A DNA stretch of 64,000 bases from Acidimicrobiales bacterium (lineage in GTDB: Bacteria > Actinomycetota > Acidimicrobiia > Acidimicrobiales > Palsa-688): positions 62,001 to 126,000 of the forward strand of contig DATLUM010000054.1 in the NCBI GenBank assembly GCA_035533095.1, written 5' to 3'. The notes beneath the pieces are model-generated. The model saw only the letters and a program-made list of their open reading frames with translations, made no database searches and had not been told where the DNA came from. The position numbers were made by a program, and so were the translations under genes. This document shows, piece after piece, positions 41,363 through 50,087 of this stretch (positions within the stretch are counted from its first letter, which is position 1; each line of letters begins with the position of its first letter).

Positions 41363-42451
41363 GTGCGCGTACTCGTGGTGAACGCTGGATCCTCGAGCCT
41401 CAAGCTCTCCGTCCTCGAAGACGACGACGTCGTGGAGCAGGAGGTCCTCGAGGGAGAGGCGCGATCTGCTGACGTGCAGGAGTTCGTGGAGCGAAGCGGC
41501 AGCGTGGAAGCGGTAGGTCACCGCATCGTCCACGGGGGTACGGACTTCACGGGACCCACCCTGATCACCGGATCAGTCCTCGAACGGATGACCGCCCTGA
41601 CGGATCTGGCACCACTGCACCAACCGAAGTCGCTCGCAACTCTCCATGCCGTCGCCGGCGTTCTTCCCGACACCCCGGCGGTCGCCTGCTTCGACACGGC
41701 GTTCCACGCGACCATTCCACCGGCTGCACACACGTACGCCCTGCCACGCGAATGGCGCCGGCGGTGGCCGCTCCGCCGCTTCGGGTTCCACGGGCTCTCT
41801 CATGCACACGCAGCCGTCCGGGCCGCTGAGATGGCCGGCAGGAGGATCGACGACATGAGGACGGTGAGCTGCCACCTCGGCGCAGGCGCATCGGTGACAG
41901 CGATCCGTGACGGGCGCTCCGTCGACACCACCATGGGGTTCACGCCACTCGAAGGCCTGATCATGGCGACTCGTTCGGGAAGCGTGGACCCCGGTCTCAT
42001 CCTTTGGCTCGAGCAGCACGAGTCCCTCTCGTCCGCGGAGCTCGCAGAGACACTCGAGTACCGCTCGGGGCTGCTGGGGATGGCCGGCTCTTCCGACATG
42101 CGCGAGGTCCTCGCTTCGGCGGCCGCCGGGGACGCCGACGCGGAGATCGCCGCAGAGGCGTACCTGCACAGGCTCCGCGGCTCCATTGCTTCGATGACCG
42201 CCGCGATGGGTGGCCTCGACGCCCTGGTGTTCACCGGAGGGGTAGGCGAACATTCCGCTGAGATACGAAGCCGCGCCACCCACGGCCTCGACTTCTTGGG
42301 GGTGGGCATCGACGGGACGGCCAACGAGAGCGCGCATCCCGACGCCGACATCAGCGTGGAGTCGGCGAAGGTTCGGACCCTCGTCATAGTCGCCCGAGAG
42401 GATCTCGAGATATCACGCGAAGTCAGGCAGGTGCTGTCCGGCGGCGGTTGA
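41363..42451 (+). CDS. ackA: Acetate kinase
   Basis: 362 residues, shorter than the usual 400 but with all main motifs: VLVVNAGSSSLKLSV, VGHRIVHGG, ACFDTAFHATIP, RRFGFHGLSH, SCHLGAGASVTAIRDG, DTTMGFTPLEGL, VFTGGVGEHSAEIR. Forms the second step of the phosphoketolase bypass, yielding ATP without respiration. GTG start with GGAG seven bases upstream; clearly co-transcribed with xfp. Confidence 0.95.
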   Translation: MRVLVVNAGSSSLKLSVLEDDDVVEQEVLEGEARSADVQEFVERSGSVEAVGHRIVHGGTDFTGPTLITGSVLERMTALTDLAPLHQPKSLATLHAVAGVLPDTPAVACFDTAFHATIPPAAHTYALPREWRRRWPLRRFGFHGLSHAHAAVRAAEMAGRRIDDMRTVSCHLGAGASVTAIRDGRSVDTTMGFTPLEGLIMATRSGSVDPGLILWLEQHESLSSAELAETLEYRSGLLGMAGSSDMREVLASAAAGDADAEIAAEAYLHRLRGSIASMTAAMGGLDALVFTGGVGEHSAEIRSRATHGLDFLGVGIDGTANESAHPDADISVESAKVRTLVIVAREDLEISREVRQVLSGGG

Positions 42452-42487
42452 GGCCCTTGGTCCGGTCGGTAGGGACCTTTGGCCCTA
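42451..42487. promoter_or_regulatory. DevR-box-like palindromes before the ferritin-like gene
   Basis: TAGGGACCTTTGGCCCTA at 42470-42487 is the best copy (GGGACC-TTT-GGCCC). A degenerate AGGCCCTTGGTCC lies at 42451-42463, touching the ackA stop. Together they form a tandem site 64 bases before the next ATG. Confidence 0.72.
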
Positions 42488-42550
42488 TCTGATGCGGGCG
42501 GCCGCGGCCATCGTTGAATGAACAGCTCCCACCCAGAAAGGGATCCGACG

Positions 42551-43045
42551 ATGGCTGCGACCACAGACAACAAGCTGATCGGCGCCAGTGTTATCGAGCA
42601 GGAAGCGTTCGACGCCCTCGTCTCGCACGAGCGGGACGAGGCCGATGTCATAGCCGCATACGAGACCTTGGCGAAGGACACCGAGTCCGAAGTCGTCCGG
42701 TTCCTCATCCAGCTCATAGTCGATGACGAGCGGCGTCACCACAGGGTCATAGAGCAGATTGCCAACACCGTCCGCGCCCAGGCGACGTTCGAGGACGTCA
42801 ACCCGCGCATCCCGTATCTCGACGTCCACCGCCACCGCGACAAGCAGCTGCTGGCAGCGACGCGGATGTTCCTCGACATCGAGCGCAAGGACCGGTCCCA
42901 TCTGAAGCAACTGGCCAAGTCGGTCGAAGCGTCCGCCGGCGAGGTCGACGCCTTCGTGGTGGACCTCATGCGCATGGACACCGAGCGCCATATCACCATC
43001 CTCAAGTTCATCGAGCACCTGATTCGCCGCTCGCCAATCCGCTGA
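42551..43045 (+). CDS. Ferritin-like / rubrerythrin-type four-helix protein, copy 1
   Basis: 164 residues, all helical, with IVDDERRHHRVIEQIANTV and a repeat of His/Glu pairs (YLDVHRHRDKQLLA; DTERHITILKFIEHL) suitable for a di-metal site. A paralog is at 45625-46134. An in-frame ATG at 42518 is possible; the one at 42551 has AAAGGGAT upstream. Behind a strong DevR-type box, so likely hypoxia/NO-induced. Confidence 0.75.
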   Translation: MAATTDNKLIGASVIEQEAFDALVSHERDEADVIAAYETLAKDTESEVVRFLIQLIVDDERRHHRVIEQIANTVRAQATFEDVNPRIPYLDVHRHRDKQLLAATRMFLDIERKDRSHLKQLAKSVEASAGEVDAFVVDLMRMDTERHITILKFIEHLIRRSPIR

Positions 43046-43069
43046 AGCCGCGCCCGGTAGGCTCTGGCC

Positions 43070-43960
43070 ATGCCTACGACTGGCAGGTTCGGGGCCGTGG
43101 GATGCGCCATGGTCACCCCCTTCGACGACCAGGGCGGCCTCGACGTCGACGCCGCCGTGGAGCTCGCCCGCTGGCTCGTGGCCCACGGCAACGACTTCCT
43201 CGTCCTCACCGGCACCACCGGGGAGAGCCCCGTTCTCTCCGATTCGGAAAAAGAGCGGCTGTGGCGGGCGGTCACGTCCGCGGTGGCCGCTCCCGTCGTC
43301 GCCGGCACGAGCACCGCAGACACCCGCCACTCGGTCGAGCTAACCGAGATCGCCCGCCGCGCGGGAGTGTCGGGGATCCTCGCCGTGACCCCCTACTACA
43401 GCCGCCCTTCCCAAGCGGGCATCGAGGCTCACATCCGCGCGGTCTCCGAGGCCGCGGGCGACCTGCCCGTGCTCCTCTACGACATACCGGTGCGCACCGG
43501 TCGCAAGGCCGAGCAGGACACGATTGTCCGCTTGGCGCGCGACGGGGTGATTGCCGGCGTCAAAGACGCCACCGCCAACATCGCTCCCAGTGCGGCGCTC
43601 CTGACCGAGGTCCCCGAGGGCTTCGAGCTCTACAGCGGCAACGACGGGGACACCCTCCCGCTCCTTTCAATCGGCGCCGTCGGCGTGATCTCCGTCGAGT
43701 CGCACTGGGCCGGCGATCATGTCCGCGAGATGATCGCCACGTTCGGCAAGGGTGACGTCGACCGGGCCTGCGAGATCAACGCCAAGCTTGTGCCGTCGCA
43801 CCGTTTCCAGTCGACCGACGACGCGCCCAACCCGGTCCCCACGAAAGCGATGATGAGGACGTTGGGGCACAAGGTCGGCTCGTGCAGGCTGCCGATGGGC
43901 GCCGAGCCAGAGGGGCTCGAGGAGCGCGCCCGCCAGGTCTTTTCCCAACTAAATGCCTGA
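43070..43960 (+). CDS. dapA: 4-hydroxy-tetrahydrodipicolinate synthase
   Basis: 296 residues; condenses pyruvate with aspartate semialdehyde in lysine/diaminopimelate synthesis. Schiff-base lysine K165 in AGVKDATANI, Y137 in LLYDIP, the TTG motif in LTGTTGESP and TPYYSRPSQ are present. Its last eight bases overlap the ribonuclease J gene, an order often seen in actinobacteria. Confidence 0.95.
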   Translation: MPTTGRFGAVGCAMVTPFDDQGGLDVDAAVELARWLVAHGNDFLVLTGTTGESPVLSDSEKERLWRAVTSAVAAPVVAGTSTADTRHSVELTEIARRAGVSGILAVTPYYSRPSQAGIEAHIRAVSEAAGDLPVLLYDIPVRTGRKAEQDTIVRLARDGVIAGVKDATANIAPSAALLTEVPEGFELYSGNDGDTLPLLSIGAVGVISVESHWAGDHVREMIATFGKGDVDRACEINAKLVPSHRFQSTDDAPNPVPTKAMMRTLGHKVGSCRLPMGAEPEGLEERARQVFSQLNA

Positions 43961-45617
43961 GGACACCGTCAGGATCGTCTTCCTCGGCGGGCTCGGCGAG
44001 ATCGGGCGCAACTGCGCCTGCATCGAGGTGGCTGGCCGGATCATGATCCTCGACTGCGGGTTGATGTTCCCCGACTCGGAGATGCCCGGTATCGACCTGG
44101 TGCTGCCCGACTTCACCTACCTGCGCGAGAACGCGGAGCGCGTCGAGGGCTGCATCATCACGCATGGGCACGAGGACCACTGCGGTGGCCTGTCGTTCCT
44201 GCTGCGCGAGCTGTCGTTCCCGATCTACGGCTCGGAGTTGTCGCTCGGCCTCGCCCGCAGCCGTATCGAGGAAGCAGGGTTGCTCGACCGCACGACGCTG
44301 AACCCCGTCCGCGACGGCGAAAGGCGCATCATCGGGCCGTTCGACGTCGAGTTCATCCCGGTCACCCACTCGGTGCCGCACGGTTTCGCGACCGCGTTCC
44401 ACACGCCGCAGGGGGTGATCCTCCACTCGGGTGACTTCAAGATCGACCTGACACCGGTCGACGGCCGTGCCACTGATCTGGCGCGCATCGGCGCCATCGC
44501 GTCCGGCCCCGGCGTTCGGTTGCTGCTGTCCGATTCCACGAACGCGGAGGAAGAGGGCCACACCCGGAGCGAGCGTTCCGTCGGGCGGGCCCTCTCCGAA
44601 CTCTTCGCCGCGCACGCAGACAAGCGGGTGATCGTCGCCTGCTTCGCCAGCCACATCCACCGGATCCAGCAGATCGCCGACGCCGCGTTGGACAACGGGC
44701 GGATCATCGCGACGCTGGGTCGTTCGATGGGGAAGAACGTCGCGCTGGCACGGTCGATGGGCCTGCTGCGCATCCCCGACGACAGCATCGTCGACATCGA
44801 GCAGATCGGCGACCGGGACCCCCGCCGGGTGTGCGTCATCTCGACAGGGTCGCAGGGGGAGCCGATGTCGGCTCTCGCGTTGATGGCCGCCGCCGACAAC
44901 AAGTGGATCTCCGTCGGCGAGGGCGACCTCGTGGTGCTCTCGTCCCACGCCATCCCGGGCAACGAGACCAACGTAGGCAAGGTCATCGACGGTCTGCACC
45001 GCCTGGGCGCGGAGGTAGTGCACTCGGGTATCGCAGCGGTGCACGTGAGCGGCCATGCGATGCGCGAGGAACTGAAGACCCTGCTCTCGCTCACCCATCC
45101 CGACTGCTTCATCCCGGTGCACGGCGAGTTCCGCCACCTCACGCACCACGCCCGCCTCGCCGAGGTGATGGGTGTCCCTCCCGAGCGCGTGCTGCTGGCC
45201 GAGGACGGCGATGTCGTCGAGCTCACCCAGTCCGGAATCGACTTCGCCGGCGAGGTGCCGGCCGGCTATCTCTACGTCGACGGGATCGTCGGCGACGTCG
45301 GCACGGGCGTGCTGCGCGACCGCCGCGTGCTGGCGGAAGAGGGCGTCGTGATCGTCGTGGTGACCGTCGACGCCAAGTCCGGGGAGGTGCTCACCGGTCC
45401 CGAGATCATCACCCGGGGATGGGTGTACGCCCCCGAGGCCGAGGAGTTGTTGGGCGAGGCCCGCCAAGCTGTGCTCGAAGCGCTGGAGGAGGCGGCAGAC
45501 TCGGGCGCCGTCGACTTCGACACCCTGAAACGCCGGGCCCGGTCGGCCCTCGGCCGGTTCGTCAACGAGCGCACCCGCCGGCGCCCCATGATCGTCCCTG
45601 TGGTCATGGAGGTCTAA
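43953..45617 (+). CDS. rnj: Ribonuclease J
   Basis: 554 residues. Metallo-beta-lactamase core with FLGGLGEIGRNC, the metal motif HGHEDHCGG, the beta-CASP segment (CFASHIHRIQQI) and LTHPDCFIPVHGE. It performs 5' exonucleolytic and endonucleolytic RNA processing. ATG start inside the dapA end. Its 3' end is seven bases from that of the convergent ferritin-like gene. Confidence 0.95.
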   Translation: MPEDTVRIVFLGGLGEIGRNCACIEVAGRIMILDCGLMFPDSEMPGIDLVLPDFTYLRENAERVEGCIITHGHEDHCGGLSFLLRELSFPIYGSELSLGLARSRIEEAGLLDRTTLNPVRDGERRIIGPFDVEFIPVTHSVPHGFATAFHTPQGVILHSGDFKIDLTPVDGRATDLARIGAIASGPGVRLLLSDSTNAEEEGHTRSERSVGRALSELFAAHADKRVIVACFASHIHRIQQIADAALDNGRIIATLGRSMGKNVALARSMGLLRIPDDSIVDIEQIGDRDPRRVCVISTGSQGEPMSALALMAAADNKWISVGEGDLVVLSSHAIPGNETNVGKVIDGLHRLGAEVVHSGIAAVHVSGHAMREELKTLLSLTHPDCFIPVHGEFRHLTHHARLAEVMGVPPERVLLAEDGDVVELTQSGIDFAGEVPAGYLYVDGIVGDVGTGVLRDRRVLAEEGVVIVVVTVDAKSGEVLTGPEIITRGWVYAPEAEELLGEARQAVLEALEEAADSGAVDFDTLKRRARSALGRFVNERTRRRPMIVPVVMEV

Positions 45618-45624
45618 AGAGCGG

Positions 45625-46134
45625 TTACCAGCTGGGGCGGGGCGTGTGCGCCAGGACGAACTCCAGCATCGCGATGTGCTTGTCGGTGTCGCGGCGCATC
45701 AAGCCGACGACCAGGTCCCACAGGGTCGTGTGCTGGACCTCCTGGAGCCCGTCGTGCAGGCGGCGGAGTTCCCTGGCATCGGCGTCCTCGTTGCGCAACA
45801 TCTTCAGCGAGAGCTCGCGGATCTTGTCGGAATCCACCCGGTCGAAGTCCATGTAGGGGATGACGGGGGAGCCGGGTATGAGCTCCGCCTCGCTCTTCAC
45901 CGTCTGGGCGAGGGACTTGAACAGCTCGTGGTGGCGCTTCTCGTCCTCGACCAGTAGCCCCACTACGTAGGCGAACGCCTTCGATCGCGTCTCCTGGGCG
46001 GCTTGCATGTACTCCTGGAGAGTCTCGCGCTCGCGTTCCATGTGGCTCACGAGGAGTTCGAACAACTGCCGCTCCCAGGTGCTCGCGCTTATCGGGGGCG
46101 AAATCTTCGTCTCGTCACCGGTGCCGGGGGTCAT
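45625..46134 (-). CDS. Ferritin-like / rubrerythrin-type four-helix protein, copy 2
   Basis: 169 residues. LLVEDEKRHHELFKSLAQTV corresponds to IVDDERRHHRVIEQIANTV of the 42551-43045 protein, and MRRDTDKHIAMLEFVL to MRMDTERHITILKFIE. N-terminal extension of about 18 polar residues. Three bases from the hemerythrin gene on the same strand, so it is the second gene of a DevR-box-controlled pair. Confidence 0.78.
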   Translation of the reverse strand: MTPGTGDETKISPPISASTWERQLFELLVSHMERERETLQEYMQAAQETRSKAFAYVVGLLVEDEKRHHELFKSLAQTVKSEAELIPGSPVIPYMDFDRVDSDKIRELSLKMLRNEDADARELRRLHDGLQEVQHTTLWDLVVGLMRRDTDKHIAMLEFVLAHTPRPSW

Positions 46135-46137
46135 GCC

Positions 46138-46587
46138 TCACCACCGGATCAGCATTGCCTGATGGACTTCTTCGATCAGGGCCCAGTTCTCGTTCGGGAG
46201 GCGCTGCAGGGCAAACGGGAACAGGTCATTGTCCTCTGTCTGGGCGTGGACGGTCAGGCGGTCGAGCGCCTGGCGGAGCAGCTCAGTGTCCCGGGCGCCG
46301 GCAGCGACGGACATCCCCGCCAGGATCTCTCGGTGGTCGGCCTCCAGCAGCGCCACCTCCTCGACGGCCTCGTCGGCGGCCCGGAGCTGGCTGAAAAGGC
46401 CCCTCTCCTCTGTGCGCGCATGGCACCTGAACATGACCTCGAGGTCGGCGGCGCATTGGAACGCACTTGACAGGTCTCCTTGATCAAGGCACTTTTCGAT
46501 GTCCCTGACCAGCGAGGCGATCGTCGCGTGGTCATCCATGAGCACGGCGATCACCGGCTCGGCCTCGCATCCGCAGTAGCTGCACAT
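46138..46587 (-). CDS. Hemerythrin-domain protein
   Basis: 149 residues. N-terminal MCSYCGCEAEP precedes the bundle; ligands appear as LMDDHATIASLV, CHARTEERGLFSQL, EADHREILAG and VHAQTEDNDLFPFAL, the H-HxxxE-H-HxxxD set for an oxo-bridged di-iron site binding O2 or NO. The extra CSYCGC motif could bind another metal. ATG with GGAGGAG upstream. Divergent from the universal stress protein. Confidence 0.88.
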   Translation of the reverse strand: MCSYCGCEAEPVIAVLMDDHATIASLVRDIEKCLDQGDLSSAFQCAADLEVMFRCHARTEERGLFSQLRAADEAVEEVALLEADHREILAGMSVAAGARDTELLRQALDRLTVHAQTEDNDLFPFALQRLPNENWALIEEVHQAMLIRW

Positions 46588-46650
46588 TGTGACTCCTCCC
46601 TGCACGTCCACCCGCTCGCAATCCTCGGCGGGACAGCCGCTTCCATGGCA

Positions 46651-46708
46651 GGGTCTTTCGGACCTTTCCAGGGGGTATTCCAACCCCTCCCGATGACCTT
46701 CGGCCCTA
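46651..46708. promoter_or_regulatory. DevR-box-like elements between hemerythrin and universal stress genes
   Basis: GGGTCTTTCGGACC at 46651-46664 (reverse GGTCC-GAA-AGACCC) and TGACCTTCGGCCCTA at 46694-46708 share the ACC-N3-GG core. Placed in a 156-base divergent promoter region. Weaker than the copies at 36611, 42470 and 48076. Confidence 0.55.
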
Positions 46709-46743
46709 CTCCCGAGCGTGTGCAGAGGCTTACGTTCGGAACC

Positions 46744-47646
46744 ATGGAGAAGATCGAGACGGGCAAGAAGGTCCTCGTCGGGGTCGACGGATCGAAGCAC
46801 AACCGGGCTGCCGTGGAGTGGGCGCTGCGAGAAGCCCGCGCGCGCGATTGCGAGTTGATCGCTGCGTACGCGTGGCACCTCCCGACTCTCGTCTACTACG
46901 CGCCGGGCTACCTGCCGATCGCTGCCGACGAGATGGCCGAGGAAGGCACCAAGCTGCTGCAGGGCGCCATCGGCGACATCCCAGGTCACGAGGACGTCAA
47001 GGTGGAGATGCGCGTCGTGCAGGGACCCGCACGAGTTGCCCTCTCACGAGTCGCGGAGGAACCGGGCGTCGGGTTGGTCGTGGCGGGAACCCACGGGCAC
47101 GGCAGCGCTCCGGGAGCCCTGCTCGGTTCCGTCAGCCACGGGTTGTCCCACCGTTGCACGAAGCCGTTGGTGATCGTGCCCGACACCCCGCACGGCATCG
47201 ACGTCCCGCCTTCGATCCGGCGGATAGTGGTAGGTATCGACGGCTCCTCTGCAGCAGAAGCAGCCCTTGAGTGGGCCGCAGAGGAGGCGGGCCTCCACGG
47301 CTCCCTCCTCGAGGTGGTGACGGCCTGGTCATGGACGAGCAGCCCCTCGGAAATGGTCGCGGAGATTCCTGCCGGCGAGAGCCTCGAATCAGTGGCACGG
47401 GACCTCCTGCGGCGCTCGGTCGACTCGCTTGCACCCAGCGACATCCGGCTGAACTGCGTTACCCGCGAGGGGCAGCCGGCAGCGGTCCTGCTGGACATGG
47501 CAGAAGGAGCGGACCTGCTGGTCGTGGGTTCTCGCGGACGGGGTAGGGCGGCCGAGATGGTTCTGGGCTCTACCAGTCACCAGTGCGTCCATCGGTCTTC
47601 GGTCCCCGTTGTCGTGGTTCCGTCGGAGGTGAAAGGCCGTGGCTGA
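46744..47646 (+). CDS. Tandem universal stress protein
   Basis: 300 residues, two Usp domains. Domain 1: VLVGVDGSKHNRAAVEWALREA and GTHGHGSAPGALLGSVS; domain 2: IVVGIDGSSAAEAALEWAAEEA and GSRGRGRAAEMVLGSTS. The G-2x-G-9x-G(S) loops indicate ATP binding in both. Two-domain Usps are prominent in the mycobacterial DosR regulon. Start ATG 36 bases after the DevR-type box. Overlaps the next gene by eight bases. Confidence 0.94.
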   Translation: MEKIETGKKVLVGVDGSKHNRAAVEWALREARARDCELIAAYAWHLPTLVYYAPGYLPIAADEMAEEGTKLLQGAIGDIPGHEDVKVEMRVVQGPARVALSRVAEEPGVGLVVAGTHGHGSAPGALLGSVSHGLSHRCTKPLVIVPDTPHGIDVPPSIRRIVVGIDGSSAAEAALEWAAEEAGLHGSLLEVVTAWSWTSSPSEMVAEIPAGESLESVARDLLRRSVDSLAPSDIRLNCVTREGQPAAVLLDMAEGADLLVVGSRGRGRAAEMVLGSTSHQCVHRSSVPVVVVPSEVKGRG

Positions 47647-48061
47647 CCACTCCGGTTACCAGGAGATTCCACGCGACGAATGCGTCGGGCTGCTCGCGAC
47701 GGCGACGGTGGGACGCATCGCCGGTACCGCCGGCGGCAGACCGTTCCTCCTCCCGGTCAACTATGCGGTAGACGGGGATCGTGTGGTGTTCAGAACGTCG
47801 GCGGGCACCAAGCTGTCAGGGACGGCGTTCGGAAGGGTCGCGTTCGAGATCGATGGTTTCGATGACGCCGACCGCAGCTGGTGGAGCGTCGTAGTGGAGG
47901 GGGTGGCGTCGGACATTTCGGATATGGTGGACGAGCAGTCGACGAAGTTGCGTTCACTTGACCTGCATCCGTTCGCTCCAGGTGAGAAGGCGTATTGGGT
48001 CGCCATCCAGCCCGAGTCGATCACGGGCCGGAGGGTACGACCGCCAGCTGACCTTCACTGA
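47639..48061 (+). CDS. PNPOx-like flavin-binding-fold protein
   Basis: 140 residues. ECVGLLATATVGRIAGTAGGRPFLLPVNYAVDGDRVVFRTSAGTK is the split-barrel N-terminal half of pyridoxamine-phosphate-oxidase-like proteins; mycobacterial relatives lie in the hypoxia regulon. Cofactor (FMN or F420) not deducible. GTG start overlapping the Usp gene. Confidence 0.85.
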   Translation: MADHSGYQEIPRDECVGLLATATVGRIAGTAGGRPFLLPVNYAVDGDRVVFRTSAGTKLSGTAFGRVAFEIDGFDDADRSWWSVVVEGVASDISDMVDEQSTKLRSLDLHPFAPGEKAYWVAIQPESITGRRVRPPADLH

Positions 48062-48075
48062 GCGCCTCGCCGAGA

Positions 48076-48092
48076 TAGGGCCATTGGTCCCA
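48076..48092. promoter_or_regulatory. DevR-box-like palindrome before the cytochrome b gene
   Basis: TAGGGCCATTGGTCCCA; read on the minus strand it is GGGACC-AAT-GGCCCTA, the same form and spacing as the boxes at 36611 and 42470. It lies 82 bases before the cytochrome b ATG. Confidence 0.68.
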
Positions 48093-48173
48093 TGATCCAG
48101 AGACCATCGCCCCGGTGCGCGTGACACTAGGTTCGTCAACGATCTGAGGAACCAACACCCCAGGGGGGTAAGC

Positions 48174-50075
48174 ATGCCATCCAGCGTTCTAGCCACGGCG
48201 ATCCAGTTGAACAGCCCAGGCCACTACCTGCACTGGTCCATATTCATCGTCTCGGTGGCCAACCTGGTCCTGATCGCCGTGATGGTGGTCATCTTCGGAG
48301 CGGCGCTGTTGATCCCCTTCCCGAAGGCGAGGATCGCCGAAGGTGGCTCCGAAGCCGAGCCGCCGGCGTCAGTGCCGGCGTCAGCGCCGGCGTCACAGCC
48401 CGCCACAGATGCCGAGCCCCCGTCGGACATGTGGACGGCTCGCATCCGCCGCCTGGGACTTCGCTACCTGCCTCCGAGCAAACTGCTGCCGGACCGCCAG
48501 CCGGCTTACGTGTCGTCCTGGGTGTACGTGTTCGGGGTCGGTGCGCTGGCCGCACTTGGCTTCGCGATCGTCTCGGGGTTCGCGATCGCAATCGGTGGCA
48601 CCGACTGGTGGCACACCAATCCGGTGGGTCACTTCTTCAACAGCCTCCACCTGTGGAGCGTCGAGCTCTTCATGGCCTTGCTGGTCATACACCTGTGGGG
48701 CAAGTTCTGGATGGCCGCTTGGAGAGGACGTAGGACCTTGACCTGGGTGACAGGCGTGGTCGCCTTCGTTGCCTCGGTCCTGGAGTGCTTCACGGGTTAC
48801 CTCTCCCAGCAGAACTTCGACTCGCAGTGGATCGCCACCAACGGCAAGGACGCGATGAACGCCGCCGGCGTAGGTGGCTTCTTCAATCTCATGAACTTCG
48901 GCCAGATGCTTCTCTGGCACGTCGTGCTCATCCCCATCGTGCTGGTCGCCCTCGTGGGCGCTCACATCCTCCTGGTCCGGGTACGTGGCGTTTCCCACCC
49001 TCTGCCGGTAGCGCGCCAAACTCGGCGCGAGCGCCGAGCAGCGCTGGCCGCGGATCGGCAGGAGTGGCGCGGGCCGACCCGGCACTACGACATCGCCAAG
49101 GAGGGCGCAATTGCATTGGCGATCGTCTCCATCCTGGTCGTGGTGCTCGCCGGGCTGCTGTCGTCGCCCGACGACCCACCCGTGACCGTGCAGACCTGGT
49201 CGCGCGTGGCGCCGGCGGACTTCCTCGGCACGGCCGCCAGCGAGCTGGCGGGCACGAGCGAGACCGCGACCTACGGGCCGCCGTACACCAACGACTCCTC
49301 CGCCGCCCAGCGGCTCGGGTTCTCGCCACAGGCTCTCGCGGGGCAGCTCCAGCCGATCGACTCCGCCCAGACGTTCGTGATCTCGCCGTTGTCGAAGCTC
49401 GCGCCGACCGACGCGGCGCTGTCCTCCGCTCTCGCCCGCTACACGTCGGCCAGCAGCACGCAGCAGCAGGCCTGGAACGACGCGTACTCGAAGGCGCTCG
49501 ACAAGGTGACCTTCCAGGGCGGCAACCCGGTGCTGCCAGCGGGTGACTACGGCCCTGTGACGACGATGCTCAACACCGAGCTGACGCTCGCCCGTTCCGG
49601 CGCTCTGGACGCCGACCTCCTGGCCCAGCGTCCGTTCTTCGGCACGAACTTCACCAAGCCTCTGCTCTTCCTCGAGGACGGTAACTACTTCGCCGGCCTG
49701 GCCCAGGCGGACCACCTCACCGGCGAGCAGTGGGGCGTCATGAACGAGACCGGCAGCTACCCCGGCCAGCCCTGGCTGTGGCTCTACACATTGTGGTACC
49801 AGGTGAGGCCCTTCAAGAACTCGGCCAACGTGGACCTCATGGCGATCTACCTGACCGGGGCCGCGACGGTGCTGCTGCTGGCCGTGCCGTGGGTGCCGGG
49901 CCTTCGCGACATCCCGCGCCTGGTTCCGGTCCACCGGCTGGTCTGGAGGGACTGGAACCGCTCCGAGGGCGGGACCGGCGCTCCGGGCGCTCCGGACGCT
50001 CCGGACGCTCCGGACGCTCCGGACACCGGCGCCGGCCCGGAGGTCGAGGGCGCACAGTCAGCGCCGACCACGTAG
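48174..50075 (+). CDS. Orphan di-haem cytochrome b with extended extracytoplasmic domain
   Basis: 633 residues. A first helix (about 23-48) and Ala/Pro linker precede a cytochrome b N-terminal domain: helix B holds H159-x13-H173 and helix D holds H249-x14-H264, the four axial ligands of two b haems; SVLECFTGYLSQQNFDSQW sits between them. After a helix at about 315-335 comes a 240-residue region without obvious haem motifs, then a last helix and an (APD)4 tail. No Rieske or cytochrome c gene is adjacent. It may take electrons from quinol; a DevR-type box precedes it. Confidence 0.85.
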   Translation: MPSSVLATAIQLNSPGHYLHWSIFIVSVANLVLIAVMVVIFGAALLIPFPKARIAEGGSEAEPPASVPASAPASQPATDAEPPSDMWTARIRRLGLRYLPPSKLLPDRQPAYVSSWVYVFGVGALAALGFAIVSGFAIAIGGTDWWHTNPVGHFFNSLHLWSVELFMALLVIHLWGKFWMAAWRGRRTLTWVTGVVAFVASVLECFTGYLSQQNFDSQWIATNGKDAMNAAGVGGFFNLMNFGQMLLWHVVLIPIVLVALVGAHILLVRVRGVSHPLPVARQTRRERRAALAADRQEWRGPTRHYDIAKEGAIALAIVSILVVVLAGLLSSPDDPPVTVQTWSRVAPADFLGTAASELAGTSETATYGPPYTNDSSAAQRLGFSPQALAGQLQPIDSAQTFVISPLSKLAPTDAALSSALARYTSASSTQQQAWNDAYSKALDKVTFQGGNPVLPAGDYGPVTTMLNTELTLARSGALDADLLAQRPFFGTNFTKPLLFLEDGNYFAGLAQADHLTGEQWGVMNETGSYPGQPWLWLYTLWYQVRPFKNSANVDLMAIYLTGAATVLLLAVPWVPGLRDIPRLVPVHRLVWRDWNRSEGGTGAPGAPDAPDAPDAPDTGAGPEVEGAQSAPTT

Positions 50076-50087
50076 ACCACCCGGTCC

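Noticed and set aside
48393-49934. 513-codon antisense frame opposite the cytochrome b gene
   Set aside because: Low-complexity shadow of a gene with confirmed haem ligands; no domain similarity.
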